A stretch of DNA of 13,666 nt from CAYSHJ01 sp964589725 (GTDB lineage Bacteria > Planctomycetota > Planctomycetia > Planctomycetales > Planctomycetaceae): positions 1-13,666 of the forward strand of contig CAZPUJ010000091.1 of NCBI GenBank assembly GCA_964589725.1. The letters run 5' to 3'. Below, in pieces: positions 6,017 to 13,330 of this stretch. Positions within the stretch are counted from its first letter, which is position 1; the number at the start of each line of letters is the position of its first letter. Made by a program: the position numbers and the translations under genes. The notes under the pieces are model-generated. The model did no database searches, was not told the DNA's origin, and saw only the letters and a program-made list of their open reading frames with translations.

Positions 6017-7297
6017 TCAAGCAGCGACGCGCGGGTGAGCTGGCCGGTCGGCCCTCACCGCGCTCTGCAAAAGAGAGTCGTATATCTGCATGGTCTCGTC
6101 GGCGGTGCGAGCCCAACTGAATTGGTTGGCCCGGGCGATTCCGCCGGCTTTCAATCGGTTCCTCAATGCGGAATCGCGAAGAACCGCCTGAATGTGATGT
6201 GCAATCTGATTGATGTCCGTCGGCGAAGCGGAGAGGCCGGCGCCTCCGGCGATTTCCGGCATCGCGGAAGTGTCGGAATGAATCACCGGGCAGCCGCAGC
6301 CCATGGCTTCGAGAATCGGCAGGCAGAAGCCTTCATAGAACGACATGCCCATAAACGCGGAGGCACTCGAATACAGAGCGGCCAAGTCGGCGTCATCGAC
6401 GGGCCCGGTCAGATGCACGCGATCCGAAGCAAACTTCGCCAGTTCACCGGCTTGATTGCCCCAACCGCGGCCACCGACGATGACCAAATGAAACCGCAAA
6501 TCGGGACTCGTTTGGAAGAGTAGCTGACAGGCTCGCACAACCGCCGTCAAGTTTTTACGCGGTTCCAGTCGGCAAAGTGTCAACACAAACGGCTGATCCG
6601 GCAGCCGGTACTTTTGCCGGAGACGCTGGATCACACGCGGATCAGACACCCGTTGAAACTGCGTTCGATCACACGCCTCGTGAACGACCTGAATTTGATG
6701 GCTGGGCACGTCGAGCAGTTGGACCATCTCGCGTTTGGTGGATTCCGACACTGCCAGAAACAAGGCCTCGCGGCGGATTGCGCCGGCTAACCCGTTCGAC
6801 AAGGTGAAAACATTGGCCGGAGTCTGAAACTCCGGGCACACGAGGTGCGACAGATCATGGACCGTGACCATCATCGGAGCGGAATGATGGGCATACAGCC
6901 GAAAGGTGTTTGGCAGCGGCAAGTGAATCAGCCCGCACTGTCCCGGTTGTCGTCTCCATGGGGGCCACCGCTTCATCACACTCCGTTCCATCTTGGCACG
7001 GAAGCGAATGAACTTTTGCCCCAAAGTCTGCGGTGGATGTCGCAGTGCGTCGAGTCGTCGATCCAGCGGAGTCAACGGCGCACCTTCGTCCGCTCGCTCC
7101 AACGCTTGAACAACATCGTGCAACGGAAACGTGTTTTGACTGTCGACCGTAACTCGAATGGACCAGTCAGGCCTCCGCCACGCGATTTGCACGGCGAGCG
7201 ATTTCAAAAGTTCTTGCAGGTACCGGCGAATTCCATCAATGCTGGCATCCGCCAGCTTTGTCCCATCGATCAGGACGTGCGGTCTTTCAGCAAGCAT
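6017..7297 (-). CDS. Glycosyltransferase family 4 protein
   Basis: This 426-residue GT-B enzyme transfers a sugar from a nucleotide-sugar donor with retention of configuration. The N-terminal half begins 'HVLIDGTKLADASIDGIRRY', typical of the loop that receives the acceptor, and has 'VHDLSH' (146-151) and 'SESTKRE' (184-190). The C-terminal donor half has 'CRLEPRKNL' (242-250) with R243 and K248 positioned to bind diphosphate, and the E-x7-E motif 'EGFCLPILE' (E322, E330) followed by 'AMGCGCPVI'. No membrane span is apparent. ATG 7297 is the first good start, with no clear ribosome-binding site. It lies 32 nt after the methyltransferase stop and 1 nt before the ABC exporter, so it is the middle of an operon. 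Confidence 0.92.
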   Translation of the reverse strand: MLAERPHVLIDGTKLADASIDGIRRYLQELLKSLAVQIAWRRPDWSIRVTVDSQNTFPLHDVVQALERADEGAPLTPLDRRLDALRHPPQTLGQKFIRFRAKMERSVMKRWPPWRRQPGQCGLIHLPLPNTFRLYAHHSAPMMVTVHDLSHLVCPEFQTPANVFTLSNGLAGAIRREALFLAVSESTKREMVQLLDVPSHQIQVVHEACDRTQFQRVSDPRVIQRLRQKYRLPDQPFVLTLCRLEPRKNLTAVVRACQLLFQTSPDLRFHLVIVGGRGWGNQAGELAKFASDRVHLTGPVDDADLAALYSSASAFMGMSFYEGFCLPILEAMGCGCPVIHSDTSAMPEIAGGAGLSASPTDINQIAHHIQAVLRDSALRNRLKAGGIARANQFSWARTADETMQIYDSLLQSAVRADRPAHPRVAA

Positions 7298-7329
7298 GTG
7301 GCGGACTGTTGTTGGAGGTGGGAGGGTGT

Positions 7330-8166
7330 CTACGCAGCACGAGCGAGATTCGACGAGGAGTCGAGCACCGGCTCGCGCGATTCCGTGGTGAGCGGGCGCT
7401 GAGCCAAATAGGCCTTACTGATGAAGTGTGGTCCGGCCCAGGAGTTCGCCGTCACGGCGACAAGATTCAACCCCAACGAGTGCAGCAGCGGAACAACGTC
7501 CGTCTCCGGCAGGCAATACATTTCCATTCGATACGTCGATGCCTTCCAGGGCTTTGTCTCGCGAGTCCAAAGCTTTCGGAGTTTTTGTGAGAAACGGCTG
7601 AGAAGCCGAGGTTTCGTTGCGATTGGTGGAGCCGCGCCGCTTGTCGCCAGCCGTGAGACACGCTGATCGGGCACTTGGAAGTACAACGCTCCTCCCGGAG
7701 CCAGCACGCGTGCAAACTCCACGATGTAATTGGTTGCGAATTGGGGTCGCATGTGTTGCAGTGTGATCATCGTGCAAATGAAGTCGAACGACTGGTCTTT
7801 GAACAACTTCAATGAATTTTCTTCATTGAGGTGATATCGACAGCGCTCGCCGTGCTGATTCCATTCGCGCGCGACTCGGAGCATCGACGGGGCGATATCG
7901 ACACCGTCCACGTCGTCGAAATGATCGCACAGTGCTTGCGTCAACCTCCCCACCGCGCATCCGAAATCCAGCGCCCGGCCACGCTTCGGGGCGACGCCGT
8001 TCTCTGTCAACTGGTTCAACATCGAGTCAATGTTGCGTCGTCCGGTCTCCAGAAACTCTTCCCGTTGCCACCGGTTCTGTTCCTTACCCGGCTGCGTGAG
8101 AACTGCGAACAACGGGTCTTCCTCACCCAACCCATTCCAGTGGTGCTGCAACTGGTTGAGTTCCAT
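7330..8166 (-). CDS. Class I SAM-dependent methyltransferase
   Basis: This 278-residue protein has the Rossmann-fold methyltransferase signature. Motif I is DFGCAVGRL (67-75), the acidic residue that binds the SAM ribose is D90 in 'DGVDIA', motif II is 'FDFICTMITLQHM' (127-139) and motif III is 'LAPGGALYFQVPD' (155-167). It probably methylates a sugar or lipid-linked intermediate made by the neighbouring glycosyltransferases, an inference from context only. I chose ATG 8166 over ATG 8241 because a GGAG sits 7 nt upstream and because the extra 25 residues (arginine- and lysine-rich, starting MLPRRKSCYV) look non-native. It is the first gene of the minus-strand run and diverges from the membrane protein gene at 8360. 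Confidence 0.86.
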   Translation of the reverse strand: MELNQLQHHWNGLGEEDPLFAVLTQPGKEQNRWQREEFLETGRRNIDSMLNQLTENGVAPKRGRALDFGCAVGRLTQALCDHFDDVDGVDIAPSMLRVAREWNQHGERCRYHLNEENSLKLFKDQSFDFICTMITLQHMRPQFATNYIVEFARVLAPGGALYFQVPDQRVSRLATSGAAPPIATKPRLLSRFSQKLRKLWTRETKPWKASTYRMEMYCLPETDVVPLLHSLGLNLVAVTANSWAGPHFISKAYLAQRPLTTESREPVLDSSSNLARAA

Positions 8167-8173
8167 CTTTGGA

Positions 8174-8177
8174 CTCC
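8174..8177 (-). promoter_or_regulatory. Ribosome-binding site of the methyltransferase gene
   Basis: GGAG on the minus strand ends 7 nt before ATG 8166 and decides this start over the longer ATG 8241 form. Confidence 0.5.
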
Positions 8178-8359
8178 GTTGTCGCCTTCTGAATTTCCGG
8201 ACGCCGCGCGGAACGTAGCACGATTTGCGACGAGGCAACAATCTCGATTTTCACACAGTGTCAGCTCACCTTGACGAAGCGTTCTGAGAAAACGTAGGAG
8301 TCCGTCGCTGGCGTCCGCCCGCAACACAATTCCAGACGCCTTCGGCAAGGCAGCTGTTC
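8178..8359. promoter_or_regulatory. Divergent intergenic region
   Basis: This ~180-bp gap separates the divergent methyltransferase and membrane protein genes, so promoters for both directions should lie here. On the plus strand a TTGACG (8271-8276) is followed after 18 nt by TAGGAG (8295-8300), a poor match for a -10 box. I see no operator palindrome. The exact promoters are not supported. Confidence 0.35.
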
Positions 8360-9607
8360 ATGTCGCGTCGCTTTCAGATCATGTTCCTGCTCTTGCTGGC
8401 GGTTCTTCCCGCGTGCCTCGTGACCAAAGAGTTTTCAACCCAGCACGGGTTCCTCGACCTCCCGCTGTTCGGGACCAAATTCCTCCCGCGAGCGTTGCCG
8501 GAAGTCCAACAGCTCAATCCACCGGCACGTTCAGAGTTTGGCTATGATGGCCAGCTCTACGCGCAGATTGCTCTTTCACCACTGCTCACCGACCCCAATC
8601 TGCCGCGAGCCTGCGACAACTTTCGATATCGTGCTCGCCGAATCGGCTTGCCGATGCTGGCTTATGTCGCCGGGCTAGGACAGCCCTCATGGATTTTGCA
8701 GGCTTACGCCGTGCTCAATATTTTCTTCTGGTTAGGGCTGATGGGAATTCTCGCGCGCCATGTCGGGTTTGCCGGATTTCGCGAACGGTTACTCGCAGTC
8801 GCCATTCTTTGGACGACAGGAACTCTGATCTCGGTCGAACGGGCGCTGACCGATCTTCCGGCAGTCACCGTCAGTGTGTGGGGAATGTTCCTGGCTGAAA
8901 CTCAAGTGGTCGCGGCTGGCGGACTGTTGGCGATGGCTGCTTTGTTCAAGGAAACCAGTCTTCTCTCATTTCCGGCGCTGGCTTGGATTGATCGGCAGCA
9001 TCCACCTCGACGATTCGCCTGGGTCGTCCCTTTGCTTGTTTCACCGGTGGCGTTGTGGCTGCTTTATGTGCGGTTTCAGACTCCGGCACAGGCTGCGGGG
9101 CTTGGAAACTTCACGCTCCCTCTTGTGGGATTGTGGGAGAAGATGTGGGCAGAGATGTCTCCACAACTGACGCAGCAACCAAAGCAGTGGGTCGAGCTCG
9201 CAGCTCCGCTCGCGATGCTCGTACAAGCCGCCTATTTCGCCATTCGTCCTCATACGACATCGCCTTGGTGGCGATGGGGAATTGCTTGGGCTGTCCTCGC
9301 TCTTCTGGTGGGGGCACCGATTTGGGCGGAGCAATACGGCTACTGCCGCGTTCTGTTACCGCTGACTGTGGCGTTCAACATTTTGATTCATCGGCACGAA
9401 CGGAGCCGGGGCTATGTGATGTGGTTTCTGTTGGGAAACATGTCGCTGTTCCACCTTGCGTCGATGAACTCACCAAGATGGTTCGTGAGGGCCTGTCTCG
9501 CGTGGTTGACGATCGAGTGTTGGCATTACTGGTCACACGGCAGGAGTCAAAGAGACTCCGCCAACGGAGATTCCCAACCAACGATCATCATTGGACGTCG
9601 GATTTAG
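8360..9607 (+). CDS. Multi-span membrane protein, probable GT-C type glycosyltransferase
   Basis: This 415-residue integral membrane protein has about nine to eleven hydrophobic segments, including 8-22, 113-134, 144-158, 183-196, 218-236, 280-295, 305-322, 328-345, 352-367 and 375-390. After the first span it has a loop with 'EFGYDGQLYAQIALSP' (59-74) and then 'RARRIGLPML' (91-100). A large extracytoplasmic first loop with an acidic residue (here D63) is how GT-C enzymes, which use polyprenyl-phosphate sugars, are built. This makes such a role plausible, but the family is not firmly identified. It starts at ATG 8360 without a clear ribosome-binding site. Its hydrophilic tail (residues 392-415) is encoded in a 75-nt tail-to-tail overlap with the sulfotransferase gene. 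Confidence 0.72.
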   Translation: MSRRFQIMFLLLLAVLPACLVTKEFSTQHGFLDLPLFGTKFLPRALPEVQQLNPPARSEFGYDGQLYAQIALSPLLTDPNLPRACDNFRYRARRIGLPMLAYVAGLGQPSWILQAYAVLNIFFWLGLMGILARHVGFAGFRERLLAVAILWTTGTLISVERALTDLPAVTVSVWGMFLAETQVVAAGGLLAMAALFKETSLLSFPALAWIDRQHPPRRFAWVVPLLVSPVALWLLYVRFQTPAQAAGLGNFTLPLVGLWEKMWAEMSPQLTQQPKQWVELAAPLAMLVQAAYFAIRPHTTSPWWRWGIAWAVLALLVGAPIWAEQYGYCRVLLPLTVAFNILIHRHERSRGYVMWFLLGNMSLFHLASMNSPRWFVRACLAWLTIECWHYWSHGRSQRDSANGDSQPTIIIGRRI

Positions 9608-10822
9608 ATCACAGGGTCGCCAACGATTGTTGACCGTGAAGCTGATTCGCAGTCGATCGCAGTTGGAGCTGATGGCCTGAGGCGACACGCTCCCTTCCAG
9701 AACAACACGACCTTGATTCTCTCGCTGCCTCAGCGTGATGAGATGCCCGTTGATCCGCACCTGCACTGATTGCAACACTTGCGGGTTGACGTCATGAAAC
9801 AACTCGCAACCAAAGCGACTATTGGCCACCACCGCCGTCGGTCGAAACTCGAGCCACGACTCTGTACCGGGACCGGACCAGCTCGACCATGTGGTTCCAC
9901 ATTTCTCACGCGGGTGCCAACCAGCACCGATGAAGGGCTGATCGAACGAGAAATCGGTGGCGTCGGGAAGCGGAGCCACGCGCGGTCGTTCTGGCGACGA
10001 TCGGTCACGGTGTTCCGCCGCTTGTAGACGTTGCTCAAACAGTTTCTGGGCGGATTCGTAAAGCGCGAGGTCGGGACCAAGTAATTGGAAGAGAGCCTCG
10101 CGGGTGGCGTCATCTAATTCCGAGACCTGTATGCGCTTCCGCGTCGTGTTGTACCTCGGAATCTCAACGAACGGTTCCCAACCCAGTTCGCGGCAGAGCA
10201 GACCCACTGATTCTTCAAAACGTTCGGTGAGTCCGACAACTTCACACCGGGCAAGATTTACGTCGGCGAGTTCGACTAAGTCGCTGGCCTCGCCGTTGCG
10301 ATTCCCGGCGAGAAAACCAGTTTGTCGATTACAGAAAAATCTCTTCGCGAGGTCAGGTTCTTGAAACAAGAACTCCCGAAGACTCAGCCGGTGAGCTTGC
10401 TCACACGAACGGACACTTCGGGTCAGCCAATCGCAATTGGGATCCTCTCCCTCGCGCGTGTAATTGTTGCGCATCTCTTCGGGCTGAAACGACCGTTGGA
10501 AAAAGTAGGACGACAAGGCGCGATCAACGGGATGTCGTAGGAAGGTGACCACGATCGGTTTGACGTGAAATCGTTCCAGGAACTCGAACCCGGCGTGACC
10601 GGAAACGAATTGAAAGCGATTCAAGTCTTGTGTCTGCCGTGATGGCCTGTCGGCATTGAACAGGCAGCCATCGGCCGAAAAGCGGTTCGCCAGGAGATGA
10701 ATGAGGGACGTCCCGGCCGTCTTGGGAATGTGCATCAGAAACATCGATTTCTGCGGACACTCTCGTTTTCGCCGCACTTTGAACCTCGCGAAGAGTTTCC
10801 GCTTCATCTGTTCAAGGATCAT
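9533..10822 (-). CDS. Sulfotransferase with extra C-terminal domain
   Basis: Residues ~25-265 form a PAPS-dependent sulfotransferase that would place sulfate on a glycan. The 5'-phosphosulfate loop is HIPKTAGTS (31-39) and the 3'-phosphate site is RHPVDRALSSY (96-106). After a proline- and arginine-rich linker (~270-287), residues ~288-429 form a second domain starting 'DFSFDQPFIGAGWHPREK', with 'WSSWSGPGTESWLEF' and many alternating hydrophobic positions that suggest a beta-sandwich. Similar 'GW..E....W.GP' segments occur at the ends of some surface-glycan enzymes, which hints at sugar binding, an inference. There is no signal peptide or membrane span, fitting the cytosolic location of PAPS. 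Start ATG 10822 has AGGAG 6 nt upstream. The gene stands alone on its strand and its last 24 codons overlap the membrane protein gene. Confidence 0.88.
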   Translation of the reverse strand: MILEQMKRKLFARFKVRRKRECPQKSMFLMHIPKTAGTSLIHLLANRFSADGCLFNADRPSRQTQDLNRFQFVSGHAGFEFLERFHVKPIVVTFLRHPVDRALSSYFFQRSFQPEEMRNNYTREGEDPNCDWLTRSVRSCEQAHRLSLREFLFQEPDLAKRFFCNRQTGFLAGNRNGEASDLVELADVNLARCEVVGLTERFEESVGLLCRELGWEPFVEIPRYNTTRKRIQVSELDDATREALFQLLGPDLALYESAQKLFEQRLQAAEHRDRSSPERPRVAPLPDATDFSFDQPFIGAGWHPREKCGTTWSSWSGPGTESWLEFRPTAVVANSRFGCELFHDVNPQVLQSVQVRINGHLITLRQRENQGRVVLEGSVSPQAISSNCDRLRISFTVNNRWRPCDLNPTSNDDRWLGISVGGVSLTPAV

Positions 10823-10828
10823 GATTCA

Positions 10829-10833
10829 CTCCT
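10829..10833 (-). promoter_or_regulatory. Ribosome-binding site of the sulfotransferase gene
   Basis: AGGAG on the minus strand lies 6 nt before ATG 10822, a strong site by the standard of this window. It supports this start over the in-frame ATG five codons later. Confidence 0.6.
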
Positions 10834-10920
10834 CAGAAACGCTTGCGGAGCGGCGTTTACCGGCATCCGCAAACGGGAGTCAAGAGGTCTCTCGGACAGG
10901 GCTTATACCTCGCACGGCCA

Positions 10921-11016
10921 AGTCTGACAGATTTGGGCGACACCCACACTAGCCCGAAGCGTAAGCGAGGGCCGAGGCAACAGGCCCTCGCTTACGCTTC
11001 GGGTTAGTGTCAGACT
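10921..11016. repeat. Long hairpin repeat in the intergenic region
   Basis: Arms at 10946-10973 and 10983-11010 pair at 27 of 28 positions around a 9-nt loop (GAGGCAACA); the core is CCCGAAGCGTAAGCGAGGGC. An outer pair, AGTCTGAC (10921-10928) with GTCAGACT (11009-11016), partly overlaps the right arm. The sequence is unrelated to the GCGAGCGGGG REP units and resembles a repeat common in planctomycete genomes (from memory). It lies between two divergent genes, so it is not an ordinary terminator for either, and no T tract follows. The rest of the 10834-11150 gap shows no gene or certain promoter. Confidence 0.85.
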
Positions 11017-11150
11017 CAACCGTGTGCGGTATATGAACCGGTCAACGGCGAGTTCAAAGCCGTCTTGATGCACTTGCCAAAGCGGGTTAGGTTCCCCAAA
11101 CGCGGTCTCAAAAACTGGCGGAATCACTTTCTGTCAAAGGGTTTGGTTGA

Positions 11151-11155
11151 GAGGG
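11151..11155 (+). promoter_or_regulatory. Ribosome-binding site of the pyruvyl transferase gene
   Basis: GAGGG, within GAGAGGG, lies 7 nt before the GTG at 11163 and supports that non-ATG start. Confidence 0.5.
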
Positions 11156-11162
11156 TCTCCCT

Positions 11163-12017
11163 GTGTTGTTGCAATGTGTGCATCGCATCAATCCGCTCAA
11201 CACAGGCGACATCTGGTCGGCACCACTTCGCTATGTTCCGACGGGTCGGGGAATCGAGGTTCGCTTCTTCGACATCTACGAGGACGCCGCGAAGATTGAT
11301 CCGCAGCATCCCGTCATCATCGGCGGCGGAGGTCTGTTCCGTGAGCCGAGCGGATGTCGGGAATTGGTTCACCAGATCGTCACACAGGCCCGATCGCAGG
11401 TCATCATCTGGGGCGCTGGCCTGAACACGGAATTGCTATTCAACCGAGACCGCTTCCCAGGCTGGGTCGGCGACGCCACGTTGTGCGGCGTGCGGGATTA
11501 TCAATTCTCGTTTCCACGGTGGGTGCCCTGCGTGAGTTGCCTCAACAGTGTCTTCGACCGCGTCTATCCAATAGAGCATGACGTCGTCCTGTACTACGGC
11601 GTCCCTCTGCCGATTCACGGTCTGCCCACGAAATGTTGCCAAGAAGGGGCCACGCTGGAAGAGGCTATCCGGTTTCTCGCATCCGGAGAAACCGTCGTGA
11701 CCAACTCGTACCACGGTGCCTACTGGGCCACGCTTCTCGGACGAAAGGTCGTGTTGATTCCGAACCAGGACTACAGCAAGTTCGCATTCCTAAAACATCA
11801 GCACGTCTGTGCGAGTGCGTTCAACTGGAAAGAGTTAGTCCCCCATGCTCGCCGGTACGACGCACTCCGCGAGTGCCGCGAGGCCAATCTTCGTTTCGCC
11901 AAGGACGTCGGCAGAACTCTCAGAAGCCATTTACCGCTGTCGAACGAAATCCAACGTCTGCCGAAACCCTGTCATCCTGTTAGTCTGGTCTCGGCACCGT
12001 TGCACTGCACCGCGTGA
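11163..12017 (+). CDS. Polysaccharide pyruvyl transferase family protein
   Basis: This 284-residue protein belongs to the family that adds a pyruvate ketal from phosphoenolpyruvate to sugars in exopolysaccharides (the WcaK/CsaB group). Features in order are 'NPLNTGD' (10-16) at the N-terminus, 'VIIGGGGLF' (51-59), 'IIWGAGLN' (81-88), 'VRDYQ' (110-114) and the hallmark 'TNSYHGAYWATLLGRKV' (180-196) with H184. The family often exceeds 300 residues, so this copy is a little short, mainly between residues 120 and 160. The GTG start at 11163 is favoured by a GAGGG upstream and because the family's N-terminal 'N.GD' follows within 16 residues. It is followed after 85 nt by a glycosyltransferase on the same strand, suggesting co-transcription. 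The acceptor sugar is unknown. Confidence 0.85.
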   Translation: MLLQCVHRINPLNTGDIWSAPLRYVPTGRGIEVRFFDIYEDAAKIDPQHPVIIGGGGLFREPSGCRELVHQIVTQARSQVIIWGAGLNTELLFNRDRFPGWVGDATLCGVRDYQFSFPRWVPCVSCLNSVFDRVYPIEHDVVLYYGVPLPIHGLPTKCCQEGATLEEAIRFLASGETVVTNSYHGAYWATLLGRKVVLIPNQDYSKFAFLKHQHVCASAFNWKELVPHARRYDALRECREANLRFAKDVGRTLRSHLPLSNEIQRLPKPCHPVSLVSAPLHCTA

Positions 12018-12090
12018 ATGACCGTCGAGGAACATTCCTCGATTCAGCGACTCACCGTCCCGTCCTCCTGTTCATTGTTGTGCGAACTTC

Positions 12091-12094
12091 GGAG
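12091..12094 (+). promoter_or_regulatory. Ribosome-binding site of the second GT4-like gene
   Basis: GGAG lies 8 nt before GTG 12103. It favours this start, although another GTG (12098) lies nearby out of frame. Confidence 0.45.
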
Positions 12095-12102
12095 ATCGTG
12101 TC

Positions 12103-13065
12103 GTGTTTCACTTCCTGCGAAGGAAGAGCGTGCGAGTGCTGCTGGTGCATTCTCATCCGCTCGGCCGCTTGGGCGGTGCCGAGATCAGCCTGGCTCACCA
12201 CGTTCGACGAGCGCCACCGCCGTTTCATGTGGACGTCGCACTACCGGACGACGATCGCCCGTTGAGCGCTTATCACGTCATCATTCTGGCCAACCTGCGT
12301 CCCGAAGGAGGACTTGGCGAAGCTGCCGAATTCGCCTGGGCGGTGCGTTGGACCGAGCGGCTGCGCGACTTTCAGGGAGTCTCGATCCGTAGTGAGCGGG
12401 ACGTCCATCCCTGCGGACGCCGCGACGCACAGTGTCTCGTCGGCCCGCTGTTGACTCGTGTTCCCTGTCAATGTGGCGATCGCATCACCCGCGCATTCGA
12501 GCAGCTTTACAACGCTTGCTCGGCCGTCCAGTTTCTCTCACCGGCCCACCAGCAGGTGATCCGGAAATTGATTGATATCCAGCGACCGCAGTTTGTGATC
12601 GCGTCACCACGCCCACTCCGACGATTCCGCAATGTCACACCGTTTGAACAGCGTCGAAAGGCGGCTCTGATCATCGGTGACGCCGTCCGAGCCGCTCCCA
12701 CCGCCGAAGACCGTGCTCGGCAAGCCGGCTTCCAGCCGGAACGATTCCCGTACCTCTCGGTTCCTTACGCGCAAATGCCCGAACTCTATAACCAATATCA
12801 AGCGGTCGTGGTCGATCCGATCATGTTTCACGCTTCCGGCACAGTGGCCGTCGAAGCCATGGCCTGTGGCTGCCGCGTGCTGGCCAGCGAACGAGTCGGA
12901 GCGATCTCCTGGCCTGATCCGATCGCTGCCGTCCGCCAAGCCAACCGCCAGTTCTGGGCGATGGTCACCACCCTGCATCGCAATAACCCGAAGCGTCAGG
13001 TCAGCCGTTTTTTCCGACGCAGCTATTACCGCCAACTCTGGTCAGAGCAACTGGGTCGATCTTAA
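12103..13065 (+). CDS. GT4-like glycosyltransferase
   Basis: This 320-residue protein has the outline of a GT-B enzyme. The N-terminus 'VRVLLVHSHPLGRLGGAEIS' (10-29) is the usual acceptor-domain start, and 'AVQFLSPAHQQV' (141-152) resembles the middle of the fold. 'SGTVAVEAMACGCRVLASE' (245-263) matches the donor-binding helix of GT4 proteins. The first glutamate of the usual E-x7-E pair is not in its normal place (D238 and H243 are nearby) while E251 is kept, so it may be a divergent subgroup. Residues 98-126 carry four cysteines (C104, C111, C122, C124) near H102 that could hold a metal or form disulfides. The protein is shorter than a typical GT4 enzyme of ~370 residues, chiefly in the C-terminal donor domain. 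Its partner is the pyruvyl transferase gene 85 nt upstream. Donor and acceptor are unknown. Confidence 0.78.
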   Translation: MFHFLRRKSVRVLLVHSHPLGRLGGAEISLAHHVRRAPPPFHVDVALPDDDRPLSAYHVIILANLRPEGGLGEAAEFAWAVRWTERLRDFQGVSIRSERDVHPCGRRDAQCLVGPLLTRVPCQCGDRITRAFEQLYNACSAVQFLSPAHQQVIRKLIDIQRPQFVIASPRPLRRFRNVTPFEQRRKAALIIGDAVRAAPTAEDRARQAGFQPERFPYLSVPYAQMPELYNQYQAVVVDPIMFHASGTVAVEAMACGCRVLASERVGAISWPDPIAAVRQANRQFWAMVTTLHRNNPKRQVSRFFRRSYYRQLWSEQLGRS

Positions 13066-13168
13066 CTGGCGACCATGCGGCGCTTCAGGTAACGGTTGGC
13101 TATTACGTCCGTTTTTGTGGTACGTCGTCGAGTCATCGAAAGGCGTGGCAGTTCGTATCGCGGAGTTC

Positions 13169-13188
13169 CACGCCCTCGGCAGGGCGTG
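13169..13188. repeat. GC-rich hairpin, repeat-like, downstream of the GT4-like gene
   Basis: A perfect 8-bp stem, CACGCCCT/AGGGCGTG, encloses the tetraloop CGGC. Flanking bases (GTGGCA 13145-13150 with TGCCAC 13188-13193) could form an alternative, longer fold. It is followed by CCACCC rather than T residues, so it is not a classical intrinsic terminator. It may be a dispersed palindromic repeat or an end-of-operon structure. Confidence 0.6.
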
Positions 13189-13201
13189 CCACCCAAACTG
13201 A

Positions 13202-13215
13202 GGTCAAACTTGACC
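13202..13215. promoter_or_regulatory. Short palindrome, possible operator
   Basis: GGTCAA-AC-TTGACC is a perfect 6+6 dyad with a 2-nt centre, about 115 nt before the surface-protein start. The form suits a dimeric regulator, but no regulator gene is nearby and no second copy was found. Confidence 0.3.
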
Positions 13216-13250
13216 AGATCGTCAGTCGGAAATCTTGAAGATTAAATCTG

Positions 13251-13272
13251 GCGAGCCGCGTCACAGGCTCGC
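13251..13272. repeat. Short inverted repeat
   Basis: GCGAGCC (13251-13257) and GGCTCGC (13266-13272) form perfect 7-bp arms around 8 nt. The arm resembles the GCGAGCGG end of the REP units upstream but lacks the G-run, so it is not counted as a REP copy. Confidence 0.4.
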
Positions 13273-13318
13273 TATGCTTCCGCCCGACTGAGGATTCGAA
13301 CAAACCTATCAGCGTCCG

Positions 13319-13323
13319 CGAGG
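13319..13323 (+). promoter_or_regulatory. Ribosome-binding site of the surface protein gene
   Basis: CGAGG, within GCGAGGGA, lies 7 nt before ATG 13331 and supports this start. Confidence 0.5.
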
Positions 13324-13330
13324 GATCGCC

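Larger units (their letters stand above)
13066..13318. other. Non-coding region with several dyad symmetries
   Basis: I see no gene in this ~250-bp gap. It holds a hairpin (13169-13188), a 14-bp palindrome (13202-13215) and a short inverted repeat (13251-13272), listed separately. The promoter of the surface protein gene that follows probably lies here, but no clear -35/-10 pair stands out. Confidence 0.5.

Noticed and set aside
6031..6050. GTGAGCTGGCCGGT shared with bases 6-19
   Set aside because: It is a 14-nt match between the window edge and the coding end of a GT4 gene, with no further similarity, so chance is likely.
8167..8241. Longer methyltransferase start at ATG 8241
   Set aside because: The added 25 residues are basic and unlike the family, while ATG 8166 has GGAG at the right spacing.
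8271..8300. TTGACG...TAGGAG promoter
   Set aside because: The -10 match is poor and the spacer is 18 nt, so it is not supported beyond a note.
13169..13193. Intrinsic terminator after the GT4-like gene
   Set aside because: The hairpin is good but is followed by CCACCC and no T tract.
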